Shown here: positions 8,524 through 17,095 of the stretch, piece after piece
Layout of the letters: every line of letters starts with the position of its first letter
How positions within the stretch are numbered: position 1 is the first letter of the stretch
Assembly: GCF_007954365.1 (NCBI RefSeq)
Contig: NZ_VOLO01000004.1
Location: 124,001 to 188,000, forward strand
Origin: Frigoribacterium sp. ACAM 257
GTDB taxonomy: Bacteria > Actinomycetota > Actinomycetes > Actinomycetales > Microbacteriaceae
Length of the DNA: 64,000 nucleotides
Direction: 5' to 3'
The notes under the pieces: generated by a model
The model's input: only the letters and a program-made list of their open reading frames with translations
What the model was told of the DNA's origin: nothing
Database searches by the model: none
Position numbers and translations under genes: made by a program

Positions 8524-9591
8524 TCAGTCCGCGGGAGGAGCGGTGGAGTCCCGGATGACGAGATGCGTCGCCAGCTCCACGCGTTTGGCGGCTATCGACT
8601 CGCCGTTCGCGAGCCGGACGATGCTGGAGACGGCCGTGCGTCCGATGTCCGCGATGGGCTGGTGGACGGTCGTCAGCGGAGGCGTCGAAGCCCGGGCGAG
8701 ATGCGTGTCGTCGAAGCCGACGACGCTGAGGTCCCTCGGCACGGACAGCCCTAGGCGTCGGGCAGCCTCGAGGGCACCGGTGGCCGAGATGTCGCTGCCG
8801 GCGAAGATCGCCGTCGGCGGGAGCTTGCTCGTCAGGAGCGCCTCCGTGGCGACGCATCCGTGTTCGTACGAGTAGGCGCCGCGGGGTATCTGTTCGAGAT
8901 CTACCTTGATGCCTGCCTCGGCCATGGCGGCCGACCACCCGTGGGCCCTGATGACGTCACAGGTGGCGCCGGGCGGCCCGCCGATGTAGGCGATCCGCCG
9001 GTGGCCGATGGACAGCAGGTACCTCGTGGCCTCGTAGGCACCAGCCCAGTTCGTGGCACCGATGCTCGGCGTGGACGGACGGGGTTGATCGATCGGATCG
9101 ACCAGGATCATCGGCAGCCCCACGGCCCGGAGCGCATTCTCTCGCTGCGCCGAGTACCGGCTGGTCACCTCGATCACCCCGATGCGGCCTGCCTGCACGA
9201 GGGACTGGGCCCAGTTGGGCCTGGGGGTGTCCGAGACGCTCGCGATGGGACGCATGAGGAGTCCTGTGCCGATCTCGCCCGCGGTCTCCAGCGCGCCGCC
9301 CAGGAGCATGGAGAGGTAGGGGTTGCTGACGTCCATCGGATCGACGAGCACCTCGATCGTGCCCTCCCCGACACTCCGCAGGGACGAGAAGCGTTCCAGG
9401 ACGCTCAGGTAGCCGAGGTCCTCGACGGCTGCCTCGACACGCGTCCTGGTCTCCGTGCCGACGCCGCTTCGCCCGTTGACGACCTTGGACACGGTGGCGA
9501 TGGACACGTTCGCACGACGCGCGACGTCGTTGATGGTGCTGCGTCGGGCAGCGAGGGGCTCAGGAGTCTCCGCCGAGGATGACGGGGCCAT
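8524..9591 (-). CDS. LacI-family transcriptional repressor
   Basis: 355 residues from the ATG at 9591, chosen for its GGAGGAAAG site. The N-terminal helix-turn-helix reads TINDVARRANVSIATVSKVV with a hinge region after GVGTETR, followed by a periplasmic-binding-protein-like effector domain ending LVIRDSTAPPAD. Its ATG overlaps the TGA of the upstream permease (TGATG), so it is translationally coupled to the transporter. It is the only LacI protein in the locus and the natural candidate to bind the three GAAAG-N-CTTTC palindromes at 5990, 12850 and 16935. The inducer is probably a mono- or oligosaccharide released by the locus enzymes (inference). Confidence 0.93.
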   Translation of the reverse strand: MAPSSSAETPEPLAARRSTINDVARRANVSIATVSKVVNGRSGVGTETRTRVEAAVEDLGYLSVLERFSSLRSVGEGTIEVLVDPMDVSNPYLSMLLGGALETAGEIGTGLLMRPIASVSDTPRPNWAQSLVQAGRIGVIEVTSRYSAQRENALRAVGLPMILVDPIDQPRPSTPSIGATNWAGAYEATRYLLSIGHRRIAYIGGPPGATCDVIRAHGWSAAMAEAGIKVDLEQIPRGAYSYEHGCVATEALLTSKLPPTAIFAGSDISATGALEAARRLGLSVPRDLSVVGFDDTHLARASTPPLTTVHQPIADIGRTAVSSIVRLANGESIAAKRVELATHLVIRDSTAPPAD

Positions 9592-10409
9592 CACTTTCCT
9601 CCGACACCGGTGAGGCCTGCGACGAGCGATCGTCGAGCGAAGAGGTAGACGACGAAGATCGGGACGATCGTGAGGATGACGGCTGCCATGAGACCCGGGA
9701 TGTTCACGCTGAACTGCGATCTGAATCCGTTCAGTCCCACGGTGGCGACCATCACGTCTGGGGAACGCGTGAGGATGAGCGGCAGCAGGAAGCCGTTCCA
9801 CGCGTTGAGCGCGGAGTAGACGACGATGGTCGCGATGCCGCTGCGAGACAGGGGCAGCACCATCGTCAAGAACGTCCTGACCGAACCCGCGCCGTCGAGC
9901 GCCATGGCCTCGTAGAGCTCGCCGCCGATCTCTCGCATGCTGCCCGTCAGGATGAGCGTCGTGAGCGGGATCACGAAGGCGGCGGTGGGCAGGATGACGC
10001 CGATCAAGGTGTCGTAGAGCCCCAGGGAATCGATCAGGTAGTACAGCGGGATCACGACGACCTGCGCCGGGATCGCCAATCCGAAGAGCATGAGGCGGAA
10101 GATGCGCCTGACGGAAGGACTCCCGCTCCGCACGATGGCGAATGCCAGCGGCGGGACGAGGATCAAGACCAGCACGACGACGCCGACGGTGATGATGCCC
10201 GCGTTGAGGAGGTAGCGGCCGAATCCCATCTGGATCGCGAGCCCGAAGTTGTCGAACGAGAACTGGCTCGGGGCGGCGAACGGTCCGCCGGCCGTGTAGG
10301 CGGCCTGGCTCTCAAAGGCGGCCCTGACCATGATGTAGACGGGCAGCAGGATGATCAGCAGCCAGAGGCCGGCGAGGAGCCCACCGGGCACGTTGAGACG
10401 TGTACGCAT
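9591..10409 (-). CDS. sugar ABC transporter permease (MalG/CUT1 type)
   Basis: 272 residues with six predicted membrane helices, starting at the ATG at 10409 (MRTRLNVPGG). The cytoplasmic EAA loop is visible as YEAMALDGAGSVRTFLTMVLPL, the contact site for the ATPase, and the C-terminus has the usual VAGLTGVGGK ending. Its start codon overlaps the stop of the upstream permease (TGATG) and its stop overlaps the LacI start, showing tight coupling. It forms the membrane channel with the next gene for import of an oligosaccharide. No ATPase gene is present; CUT1 systems often share one MsmX/MalK-type ATPase encoded elsewhere. Confidence 0.93.
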   Translation of the reverse strand: MRTRLNVPGGLLAGLWLLIILLPVYIMVRAAFESQAAYTAGGPFAAPSQFSFDNFGLAIQMGFGRYLLNAGIITVGVVVLVLILVPPLAFAIVRSGSPSVRRIFRLMLFGLAIPAQVVVIPLYYLIDSLGLYDTLIGVILPTAAFVIPLTTLILTGSMREIGGELYEAMALDGAGSVRTFLTMVLPLSRSGIATIVVYSALNAWNGFLLPLILTRSPDVMVATVGLNGFRSQFSVNIPGLMAAVILTIVPIFVVYLFARRSLVAGLTGVGGK

Positions 10410-11371
10410 CAGAGACCTTCCTGCGTGCTCGACATCTCGTCGTACTTCGTGACGCGCACCATGACCGCCGAGACGATCGTGGCCAGCACCACGAGCACGA
10501 GCGCGATCGCACTTCCGTAGCCGAGGTCGTAGGAGACGAACCCCTGTTCGTACATGAGGTAAGGAAGGATCGCCGTGCCGCCACTCGGCCCGCCGCGCGT
10601 GAGGATCAGGATGATGTCGAATGCCGTGAAGGTCCCGACGACGATGAGGATCGTGCACGTGATGATCGTGTTCCGGAGCTGGGGCACGGTGATCGAGAAG
10701 AACTGTCGGACCCGGCCCGCCCCGTCGAGTTCGGCCGCTTGGTAGAGCACCGCGGGAACAGCGCGGGCGGCGCCTTGGAAGATCAACGTGTACAGGGGGG
10801 ATGCCCCCCAGAGGTAGATGAAGGCGATGGCGACGAGTGCACTGGTCTTTCCCCCCAGCACGTTGCCGTCACCGAACAGCCACGGCAGGGCGCTTGGCAA
10901 TCCGAAGTTCGGGTCGAGCAATGAGCCCCAGACGACGCTGACGGCGGCTGTGGACATCAGCAGGGGGATGAAGTACAAGGCGACAACGACGGCGCGACCT
11001 CGTTGAGGGCCAGCTGCCCAGACGCCCGTGAGCAGTCCCAGCGGGATCTGGGTGGCGACGGCGAGGACGACGAGAGTGAGCGTGACGACGACGCTCTGGC
11101 CCACGGCGGAGTCGCTGACGAGACGTTGCCAGTTCTCGAGTCCGATGAAGCGCGGCGGGCTGAGGCGGATGCCGTTGTAGGACGTGAACGAGAGGTACAC
11201 GGCGAAAGCGAGGGGCAGGAGGGCGAATACCCCGAAGAACAGGGTGGCGGGCAGGGCCCAGACGAGGCCGGGGCGGCCTGCGCGTAGCAGGCCGCCCGTC
11301 GTGGTGCTCGTCCGCCGCTGCGTCTTCTCTTCGACCGGGACGGGTCGTTCGAGTGTTGCGAGGCGGGTCAT
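10409..11371 (-). CDS. sugar ABC transporter permease (MalF/CUT1 type)
   Basis: 320 residues. A cytoplasmic N-terminal tail of about 35 residues is followed by six membrane helices. The EAA loop reads YQAAELDGAGRVRQFFSITVPQL. Partner of the downstream MalG-type permease with overlapping stop and start codons, and preceded by the binding-protein gene after 22 nt. Together they make a CUT1-class oligosaccharide importer. Substrate is inferred from the neighbouring GH95, GH3 and lectin-tailed enzymes. Confidence 0.93.
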   Translation of the reverse strand: MTRLATLERPVPVEEKTQRRTSTTTGGLLRAGRPGLVWALPATLFFGVFALLPLAFAVYLSFTSYNGIRLSPPRFIGLENWQRLVSDSAVGQSVVVTLTLVVLAVATQIPLGLLTGVWAAGPQRGRAVVVALYFIPLLMSTAAVSVVWGSLLDPNFGLPSALPWLFGDGNVLGGKTSALVAIAFIYLWGASPLYTLIFQGAARAVPAVLYQAAELDGAGRVRQFFSITVPQLRNTIITCTILIVVGTFTAFDIILILTRGGPSGGTAILPYLMYEQGFVSYDLGYGSAIALVLVVLATIVSAVMVRVTKYDEMSSTQEGL

Positions 11372-11393
11372 GATCGTTCTTTCTCGGGACTCG

Positions 11394-12737
11394 TCAGCGG
11401 CCAGCGGCGGTCAGCGACTGCATGTCGCTGATCCACTGGTCGGCGTCGATCGAGCCGTTGGCGTAGTCAGCCACGGCATCCGTCAGTCGCGTCTTGCTCG
11501 CCGTCGGGACGGTCTGGTCCCACGAGAGCTGGAACGTCGGGGCGTTCTCGACGAGGTCGAAGACGAAGCTCAGGTATTCCTTGTTGGCCGCGTCGATGCT
11601 GGTGTCGGCCTGCACGAGCTCGTTGGCGTTCGTGGTGGGGGGCAGGTTGCCCAGGGCGATCTGGTCCTTCAGGAAGTCGTCCGAGTAGAGCTCCTTCAGG
11701 AAGTCGCGGACGGTGTCGGGGTACCGGGTGTCGGCTGCGACGTTGTAGTAGTTGCTGAGGTTGCCGGCGATCTCGCCGGCCTGGCCGTCGCCGCCGGAGA
11801 TGGTCGGGAACGCTGTCCAGCCGAGGTCGCTGGCAACGAAATCGGGTGCAGCGGCCTTGAGGGTGGCGTAGTTCCACGTGCCCATGAGTTCGTAGGCGGC
11901 CTTGCCCTGGCTGAGGAGGGCTGTGGTGCCGTTGTTGGAGTAGCCGACCGAGTCGAAGGCGCTTCCGAAGGCCTGGTCTCCGGTCAACGTGCTGATGTCG
12001 TCGAGGGCGGCCTTGCTTCCGTCGCTGGACCAGACGTCGGCGTCGCCGGCGAGGCCCTTCGCGACCTCGTCGTTGCCGATCTGACGCGCGAAGGCGTACT
12101 GGTACCACATCTGCGTGGGCCACTTGTCCGCGCCGCCGAGGGCGACGGGGGTGATGCCGGCGTCCTCGAGGACCTTGGTCTGGTCGAGCAGCTCGTCCCA
12201 GGTGGTCGCTGCTTCGAGGCCGTTGTCGGCCAGCACCTTCTCGTTCGTGAAGAGGAACGTCGGCGCCACGCCGCGCATGGGGATTCCGTAGGACTCGCCG
12301 TCGATGGTCTCTTCGTCGAAGACTGAAGGAAGGAAGGACGACTTGAGTGCCGGGTCTTCCTGGATGAAGTCGTTGAGCGACAGGACGGCGCCCGAATCGA
12401 CGGCCTGCTGGATGTCTGCGGCGCCCCAGCTCATGAAGACGTCGGGGGCGTTGTCCGTGCCGAGTGCCGTGCGCACGGCGGTGGTGTAGTCGGAACCGCT
12501 GGCGGCACCGGTGTCGATGACCACCTTCACGTCGCTGGTCTCGTTGAAGCGGTCTGCCGCAGCCTGCTCTGCCGAGGCCGCTGCGTCTCCGTAGACGAGG
12601 ACGTGGACCTCGTTCTCCGGTCGGTTCTCGTTCGGTCCGCCCGCGGCGGCGCCGCCTGAGCACCCTGCGGTGCCGAGGACCAGGGCCGCGGCCGTGACGA
12701 GCACGCCGGCGGTCATGAAAGTTTTTCTCTTGTTCAT
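11394..12737 (-). CDS. extracellular sugar-binding lipoprotein of the CUT1 importer
   Basis: 447 residues from the ATG at 12737 (MNKRKTFMTAG), with GGAGTG upstream; an in-frame extension exists but lacks a site. Signal peptide with lipobox LGTAGC, so it is a lipid-anchored surface protein. The body follows family 1 solute-binding proteins: VHVLVYGDAAASAEQAA, FNETSDVKVVIDTGA, VFMSWGAADIQQ, and a late ELYSDDFLKDQIALG region. It captures the oligosaccharide and hands it to the two permeases directly downstream. First gene of the transporter-LacI-GH3 operon and directly downstream of an operator palindrome at 12850-12866. Confidence 0.92.
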   Translation of the reverse strand: MNKRKTFMTAGVLVTAAALVLGTAGCSGGAAAGGPNENRPENEVHVLVYGDAAASAEQAAADRFNETSDVKVVIDTGAASGSDYTTAVRTALGTDNAPDVFMSWGAADIQQAVDSGAVLSLNDFIQEDPALKSSFLPSVFDEETIDGESYGIPMRGVAPTFLFTNEKVLADNGLEAATTWDELLDQTKVLEDAGITPVALGGADKWPTQMWYQYAFARQIGNDEVAKGLAGDADVWSSDGSKAALDDISTLTGDQAFGSAFDSVGYSNNGTTALLSQGKAAYELMGTWNYATLKAAAPDFVASDLGWTAFPTISGGDGQAGEIAGNLSNYYNVAADTRYPDTVRDFLKELYSDDFLKDQIALGNLPPTTNANELVQADTSIDAANKEYLSFVFDLVENAPTFQLSWDQTVPTASKTRLTDAVADYANGSIDADQWISDMQSLTAAGR

Positions 12738-12849
12738 CGTCGAACACTCCAGTCGTTGCCGCGTCGTTGTCGGCCTGGTCTTGGCGCGTGATCGGGATAC
12801 CACGCAGCAGTAAAGTAACCCGCGCCCGAGCACGGACCAGAACCCGCGA

Positions 12850-12866
12850 CGCGAAAGTCTTTCGCG
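12850..12866. promoter_or_regulatory. putative LacI-family operator, copy 2 (perfect palindrome)
   Basis: CGCGAAAGTCTTTCGCG, an 8-1-8 perfect palindrome, 113 bp before the binding-protein start at 12737 and just after the GH95 stop at 12895. Best-conserved of the three copies. Two short AT-rich hexamers (TACTTT, TATCCC on the minus strand) lie between it and the gene and may be part of the promoter. Confidence 0.75.
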
Positions 12867-12894
12867 ATCTGGACATGAACGACGAGTTCTGTTT

Positions 12895-15282
12895 TCAGCT
12901 GGGGATGTCGATGGTGTCGCCGTGCCTCGCCGGTCGGAGAACGTCCGCCACCCCAGGTCCGGAGACACGGACTTCTCCGTCCCCTCCGACGGTTACACGG
13001 ACGCGTTCGACCCGCCCCTCGGACCAAGTGAGGTCGACTCGGTGCCCTCCCTCGACGACGAGACCGCGGACGCTGCCTGCGGGCCAGGTGCCGGGCAGGG
13101 CAGGAAGGAGGCGGATGTGCCCGTCTCGTGCTGAGACCAGGGACTCGATGATGCCCGCCACTCCCCCGAGGTTGCCGTCGATCTGAAACCGGAAGCCCGT
13201 GGGGTGATTCGGCACCGGGTGGAGATCCAGGAGAGAGGCTGACGTCAGGTCTCGGACCAGGATGTCCACAGAATGCTGAACGAGGTCGGTGTCACCGATG
13301 CGAGCGGCGAGGCACAGTATCCAGGCCTGGCTCCAGCCGGTGTATCCGCTTCCGTGATCGAGCCGGTCACGAAGCGCCAGACGAGCTGCTGCCTCGAGGG
13401 CTGGTGTCCGCTCGGGGTCGATGGAAGCTCCCGGGAAGAGCCCGTAGAGGTGTGAGAGGTGGCGGTGCCCCCGGTCGGCAGGCTCCCACGCCTCACCCCA
13501 TTCGAGGAGTGCACCGTCAGGGCCGACACGCGGGGGGCGGAGACGATCGCGCGACTTTCTGACTCGCCCGGTGAGGTCCTGCGCGTCTGTGTCAGCCGGT
13601 GCCCGTCCTTCGGAGACGAGCGCGAGCAACGTGTCGAAGACGTCGGCCACGAGTTGCTGGTCCATCGCCGTCCCGGCGCTCACCGAGAACGGAACGCCGT
13701 CGACGAGGAAGTCGTGCTCTGGGCTGGTCGAGGGGTTGGTCACGAGTCGACCGTCGGGATCGGGCTCCAGCAAGTGGAGGGCGAACTCTGCGGCACCGGC
13801 CGTGATGGCCCAGAGGTCGACGGGCAGGTCGACGCCGAAACGTTCGAGTTCGGCGAGCTGTTCGGTGAGCCACAGCCCAGCCACAGGCCAGTTGGCATGG
13901 TGCGGGTCAGTGGGGGCCGTGCTGGGCACGGGTGCGGAGAACCCCCAGAGATCGGTGTTGTGGTGCAGCGCCCACCCTGGTGCACCGTAGACGTCTCGGG
14001 CGGTCGTCGAGGCGAGCTCGGCAAGATCCGCCACCAAGGAGGCGAAGGGAGCAGTGAGTTCTCCGAGGCCCAGGCGAGCTGCTGGCCAGTAGTTCATCGG
14101 CAGGTTGATGTTCGTGGTCCAGTTGCAGCTCCACCCGGGTCGGGCGTCGTCGTTCCAGATCCCCTGGAGGTTCGCCGGTTGGCTTTCCGGACGTGAGCTG
14201 GCTATCAGGAGATAACGCCCCAAGTCGAAGAACTGCTCGGCCTGAGCGGCGTCGACGTGGGCTCCGGCGTCCCGGGCGGAGCTGGCCGACAAGTCGAGGT
14301 CGACGCGGTCGAACCACGACCGGTGCTCGGCCTCGTGTTCGGCCCGCATGGTCTCGGTCGGGACGTCCCAGAGGGCGACGACCTGGTCGACGGCTCGACG
14401 TCGGAGGTCGGAGAGGTCTGCCGACGGGCGTGCGGTCCGGCCGCGGTATCCGTCGACGGCCGCCACGATGACTCGGACCTCGTCCGGTCCGGTGCGCTGC
14501 GTGATGGCGGCGATCGCGAAACCCATGCCGGCGTCGACGAGGCCTGAGGCGTCCGGTTCGTCCGTAGGTCGTCGAATTGGTTCGTCGACGTCTCCCAGGT
14601 AGTCCGGTGCGACCGCTACGGGCGCCCTGCCGGCCCAGGTGTGGACCAACGCCTCGGAGGCACCAGGCACGTTCTCGTGACTTGCCGCGTATTCGGCGCC
14701 GTGTGGGTCGTCGAGGTCGAGGACGACGTCGTGAGTGGCCCCTGACAACTCGATGACGAGAACGTTCCGCGGGGCTGAGATCCAGGATCGTAGGCGGACG
14801 GGTCCCCGAGGACCGCTGGACCACGACGAGGCGATGGCCGCGGCCATGTCGAGTTCGCGTCCTTCGAAGACGGACTCGTCGGACGGGTCATCGAAGCGGA
14901 CGAGCAGCCCGCCGAGAGGTTCGTATGACTGCGACCAGGTGTCGCCTTGGAGGTCCTGAGCCAGACGCTGAGCCTCCTCGTGGTCTCCGCGGCGGACGGC
15001 GGCCCGGATTGGTTCGAGCCATCGGCTACGGTCATGTTTCTCTGCCGACGAGAGCGGACCGCCCGACCAGAACGTGTCGAGGTTGAGGTCGAATCGTTCG
15101 CAGCCCGGACGCCCGTGGACGGCAGCCCCGAATCGGCCGTTCCCGACGAGGAACGACTCGATGAAGGAGGTAGCGGGACTGTTCAGGCGGATGCGGTGAC
15201 GGGCGTGTTCGGGCAAGGGATTCCTCAATTCGTCGGTGTGCTTCTCAGACAGCGGAACGCCGACGTGACCTCTGCGGCTCAC
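12895..15282 (-). CDS. GH95 alpha-L-fucosidase-type (or alpha-L-galactosidase) enzyme, cytoplasmic
   Basis: 795 residues from a GTG at 15282, 19 nt after the stop of the upstream lectin-tailed enzyme. The N-terminal beta domain contains LVGNGRFGAAVHG and DTFWSGG. The (alpha/alpha)6 barrel carries the GH95 hallmarks NLQGIWNDD, WTTNINLPMNYWPA (with the Asn pair that orders water in this inverting family) and LLEWGEAWEP...HRHLSHLYGLFPG (general-acid Glu region). No signal peptide, so it works on imported oligosaccharide. GH95 removes alpha-1,2-L-fucose or L-galactose, as found on xyloglucan side chains. A FucU-type mutarotase gene at 18109 supports L-fucose or L-galactose as the product (inference). 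Confidence 0.9.
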   Translation of the reverse strand: MSRRGHVGVPLSEKHTDELRNPLPEHARHRIRLNSPATSFIESFLVGNGRFGAAVHGRPGCERFDLNLDTFWSGGPLSSAEKHDRSRWLEPIRAAVRRGDHEEAQRLAQDLQGDTWSQSYEPLGGLLVRFDDPSDESVFEGRELDMAAAIASSWSSGPRGPVRLRSWISAPRNVLVIELSGATHDVVLDLDDPHGAEYAASHENVPGASEALVHTWAGRAPVAVAPDYLGDVDEPIRRPTDEPDASGLVDAGMGFAIAAITQRTGPDEVRVIVAAVDGYRGRTARPSADLSDLRRRAVDQVVALWDVPTETMRAEHEAEHRSWFDRVDLDLSASSARDAGAHVDAAQAEQFFDLGRYLLIASSRPESQPANLQGIWNDDARPGWSCNWTTNINLPMNYWPAARLGLGELTAPFASLVADLAELASTTARDVYGAPGWALHHNTDLWGFSAPVPSTAPTDPHHANWPVAGLWLTEQLAELERFGVDLPVDLWAITAGAAEFALHLLEPDPDGRLVTNPSTSPEHDFLVDGVPFSVSAGTAMDQQLVADVFDTLLALVSEGRAPADTDAQDLTGRVRKSRDRLRPPRVGPDGALLEWGEAWEPADRGHRHLSHLYGLFPGASIDPERTPALEAAARLALRDRLDHGSGYTGWSQAWILCLAARIGDTDLVQHSVDILVRDLTSASLLDLHPVPNHPTGFRFQIDGNLGGVAGIIESLVSARDGHIRLLPALPGTWPAGSVRGLVVEGGHRVDLTWSEGRVERVRVTVGGDGEVRVSGPGVADVLRPARHGDTIDIPS

Positions 15283-15301
15283 GTCGGCGTCCGGTGATCG
15301 C

Positions 15302-16837
15302 TCAGTTGGCAGCCACGATGCTCCATTGCTGGTCGAGGCTGCCCGTGTCGGACCACTGGATCACCTGCGCGCCGTCGGCCGATGAGCCGGCACGGACCCC
15401 GAGGACCAACCCGCTGCGGACATTCTGGATCTTGACGTAGGACCCCGTCTGGATGAGGCGCCAACGCTGGTCGTTGCTGCCGTTGTCGAGCCACTGGACC
15501 GCGTCGCTGTCGGCCGCCGTGGACGCTTCACGGATGCCGAGGGCACGACCACTTGATCGGTCGGTGATGAGGCGTGTCCCGTCCGACTGGGTGGTCACGT
15601 GCCAGGCCTGGTCCCGGCTCCCGGTGTCGGACCACTGCACGACGGACGCGCCGTCGGAAAGGGACCCGCCGAGGACCCCGAGCACCTTGCCTGTCGACCG
15701 GTTGACGATCTTGTAGTAGGCCCCTGCACTGTTGCCGAGGTCGACGTCGCCATAGGTGACGACGTTCTTGTCGTTCCCGCCGTTCTCGAAGAATCCGGGG
15801 CAGGAGAGGATCAAGACTCGGCCCGTCGACGTCACGTACTGCAGCTGCCGGCTGTAGCCGGGAGCGACGGGTGTCTTGACGGTCGTCCAGGCCCCCGCGC
15901 CGTTGGAGGTGTTGACCAGGACGTCTCCACCGGCCGTCCCGTAGGAGTTGTAGACGATCTTGCCGTCCGGGAGGACGAGGTTCACCGGGCTGCCGCCGTA
16001 GTCGATGGTGGTTCCGAGGTCGGACGCGTTCCAGCTCTCGGGGTCGTTCGTGATCTTGTAGTTGTTGGGCAGGTTGGGTGCACCGACCACCTCGTAGGTC
16101 ATGAGGTAGCGCCCGTCTGCGAGACGCGACACCACGGGCATCCCGGGACGAAGTGAGGAGTCCGTTGCGGCGACGTCGTCGACGACGGGACCCCAGGTGA
16201 TGCCGTCGGCGCTCGTCTGGTGGACGATCTTCTGGTTGTGCGATGCCTTGTCGCGTTCGTCCGAGTACCAGACGATCAGCTTGCCGTTCGCGACAGCGAC
16301 GAACGGCTCCCAGATGGGCTCGCTGCTTCCCTCACCCGAGGCCACCCGACTGACGTAGCTCCACGAGCGCCCCTGGTCGGTGCTCTTGTAGACCTCGAGG
16401 TACATCTGGGAGTAGTCGTTCGTGCTGGCCAAGCCGAAGGCGAGGACCGTTCCGGCCGGCATCGACCCGACTGCCTGGGGCAGCTCGTAGAGGAACGCCC
16501 CGTTGTTCATGCCGACCCCGGCCCGGGTGTCCGTGATCTGGCTGATGCGGGACCACGTCGCGCCCGCGTCGGTGCTGCGGTAGATCGGGAAGACGCCTCC
16601 GCCGGTGGCGGACGTCTGCTCGTGGGTCGCCAGCAGGGTTCCGTTCGCCGTTCCGCTGTTCCGCAGCTCGACGGACTTGGGGTACAGCGCACCGTATCGG
16701 TAAGCGTTCGAAGGGGAACTGTAGAGCGTGCTCGGGCCGTAGGCCTGGGCTGGAAGTGAAGCGGTCCCGAGAGCCAGGGCTACTGCAGCTACGAGGGCTG
16801 TCGCCCCCTTGGTCAGCCGCTTGCGCAGGAGGGTCAT
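15302..16837 (-). CDS. secreted sialidase-fold (GH93-like) exo-glycosidase with one ricin-type lectin domain
   Basis: 511 residues from the ATG at 16837, preferred over an ATG 7 codons earlier because GGAGA precedes it. Signal peptide ends near LPAQAYG. The propeller domain has PIYRSTDAGATW (Asp-box type), SEPIWEPFVAVANGKLIVWYSDE, and RPGMPVVSRLADGRYLMTYE, matching the paralogue at 3698-5914 block by block. The last 140 residues form a single beta-trefoil with three QxW repeats (DQAW, DQRW, DQQW) and VLGV-type cores. Secreted, probably trimming plant cell-wall polysaccharide. First gene of the block; GH95 follows after 19 nt. An operator palindrome lies about 100 bp upstream. Confidence 0.8.
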   Translation of the reverse strand: MTLLRKRLTKGATALVAAVALALGTASLPAQAYGPSTLYSSPSNAYRYGALYPKSVELRNSGTANGTLLATHEQTSATGGGVFPIYRSTDAGATWSRISQITDTRAGVGMNNGAFLYELPQAVGSMPAGTVLAFGLASTNDYSQMYLEVYKSTDQGRSWSYVSRVASGEGSSEPIWEPFVAVANGKLIVWYSDERDKASHNQKIVHQTSADGITWGPVVDDVAATDSSLRPGMPVVSRLADGRYLMTYEVVGAPNLPNNYKITNDPESWNASDLGTTIDYGGSPVNLVLPDGKIVYNSYGTAGGDVLVNTSNGAGAWTTVKTPVAPGYSRQLQYVTSTGRVLILSCPGFFENGGNDKNVVTYGDVDLGNSAGAYYKIVNRSTGKVLGVLGGSLSDGASVVQWSDTGSRDQAWHVTTQSDGTRLITDRSSGRALGIREASTAADSDAVQWLDNGSNDQRWRLIQTGSYVKIQNVRSGLVLGVRAGSSADGAQVIQWSDTGSLDQQWSIVAAN

Positions 16838-16934
16838 GTGTGTCTCCGTATTCGTCATTGAACGGAAGAAGCCGACGCCGCCGGCCCCAAGGAGATCCTC
16901 GCCCGCAAGAGCATGCGGCGACCCAGGGTGCTGA

Positions 16935-16949
16935 GCGAAAGGCTTTCCG
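16935..16949. promoter_or_regulatory. putative LacI-family operator, copy 3
   Basis: GCGAAAGGCTTTCCG with core GAAAG-G-CTTTC, between the minus-strand gene starting at 16837 and the plus-strand aldo-keto reductase starting at 17096. It could control both directions. A second small palindrome, CGACTAGTCG, overlaps its right edge at 16948-16957. Confidence 0.7.
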
Positions 16950-17095
16950 ACTAGTCGTCGACGGCGGGCCCCTCAGCGATACTCGTGGGACTGGCGGTTG
17001 GCCCCTCACCCTGGAGACCGATGCTGGTGCTGCCCGGCCGGGGCCGGCGGAACTTTCCGTGCGGCCACAGAACATCTTGCTCAACGAGGAGAACC

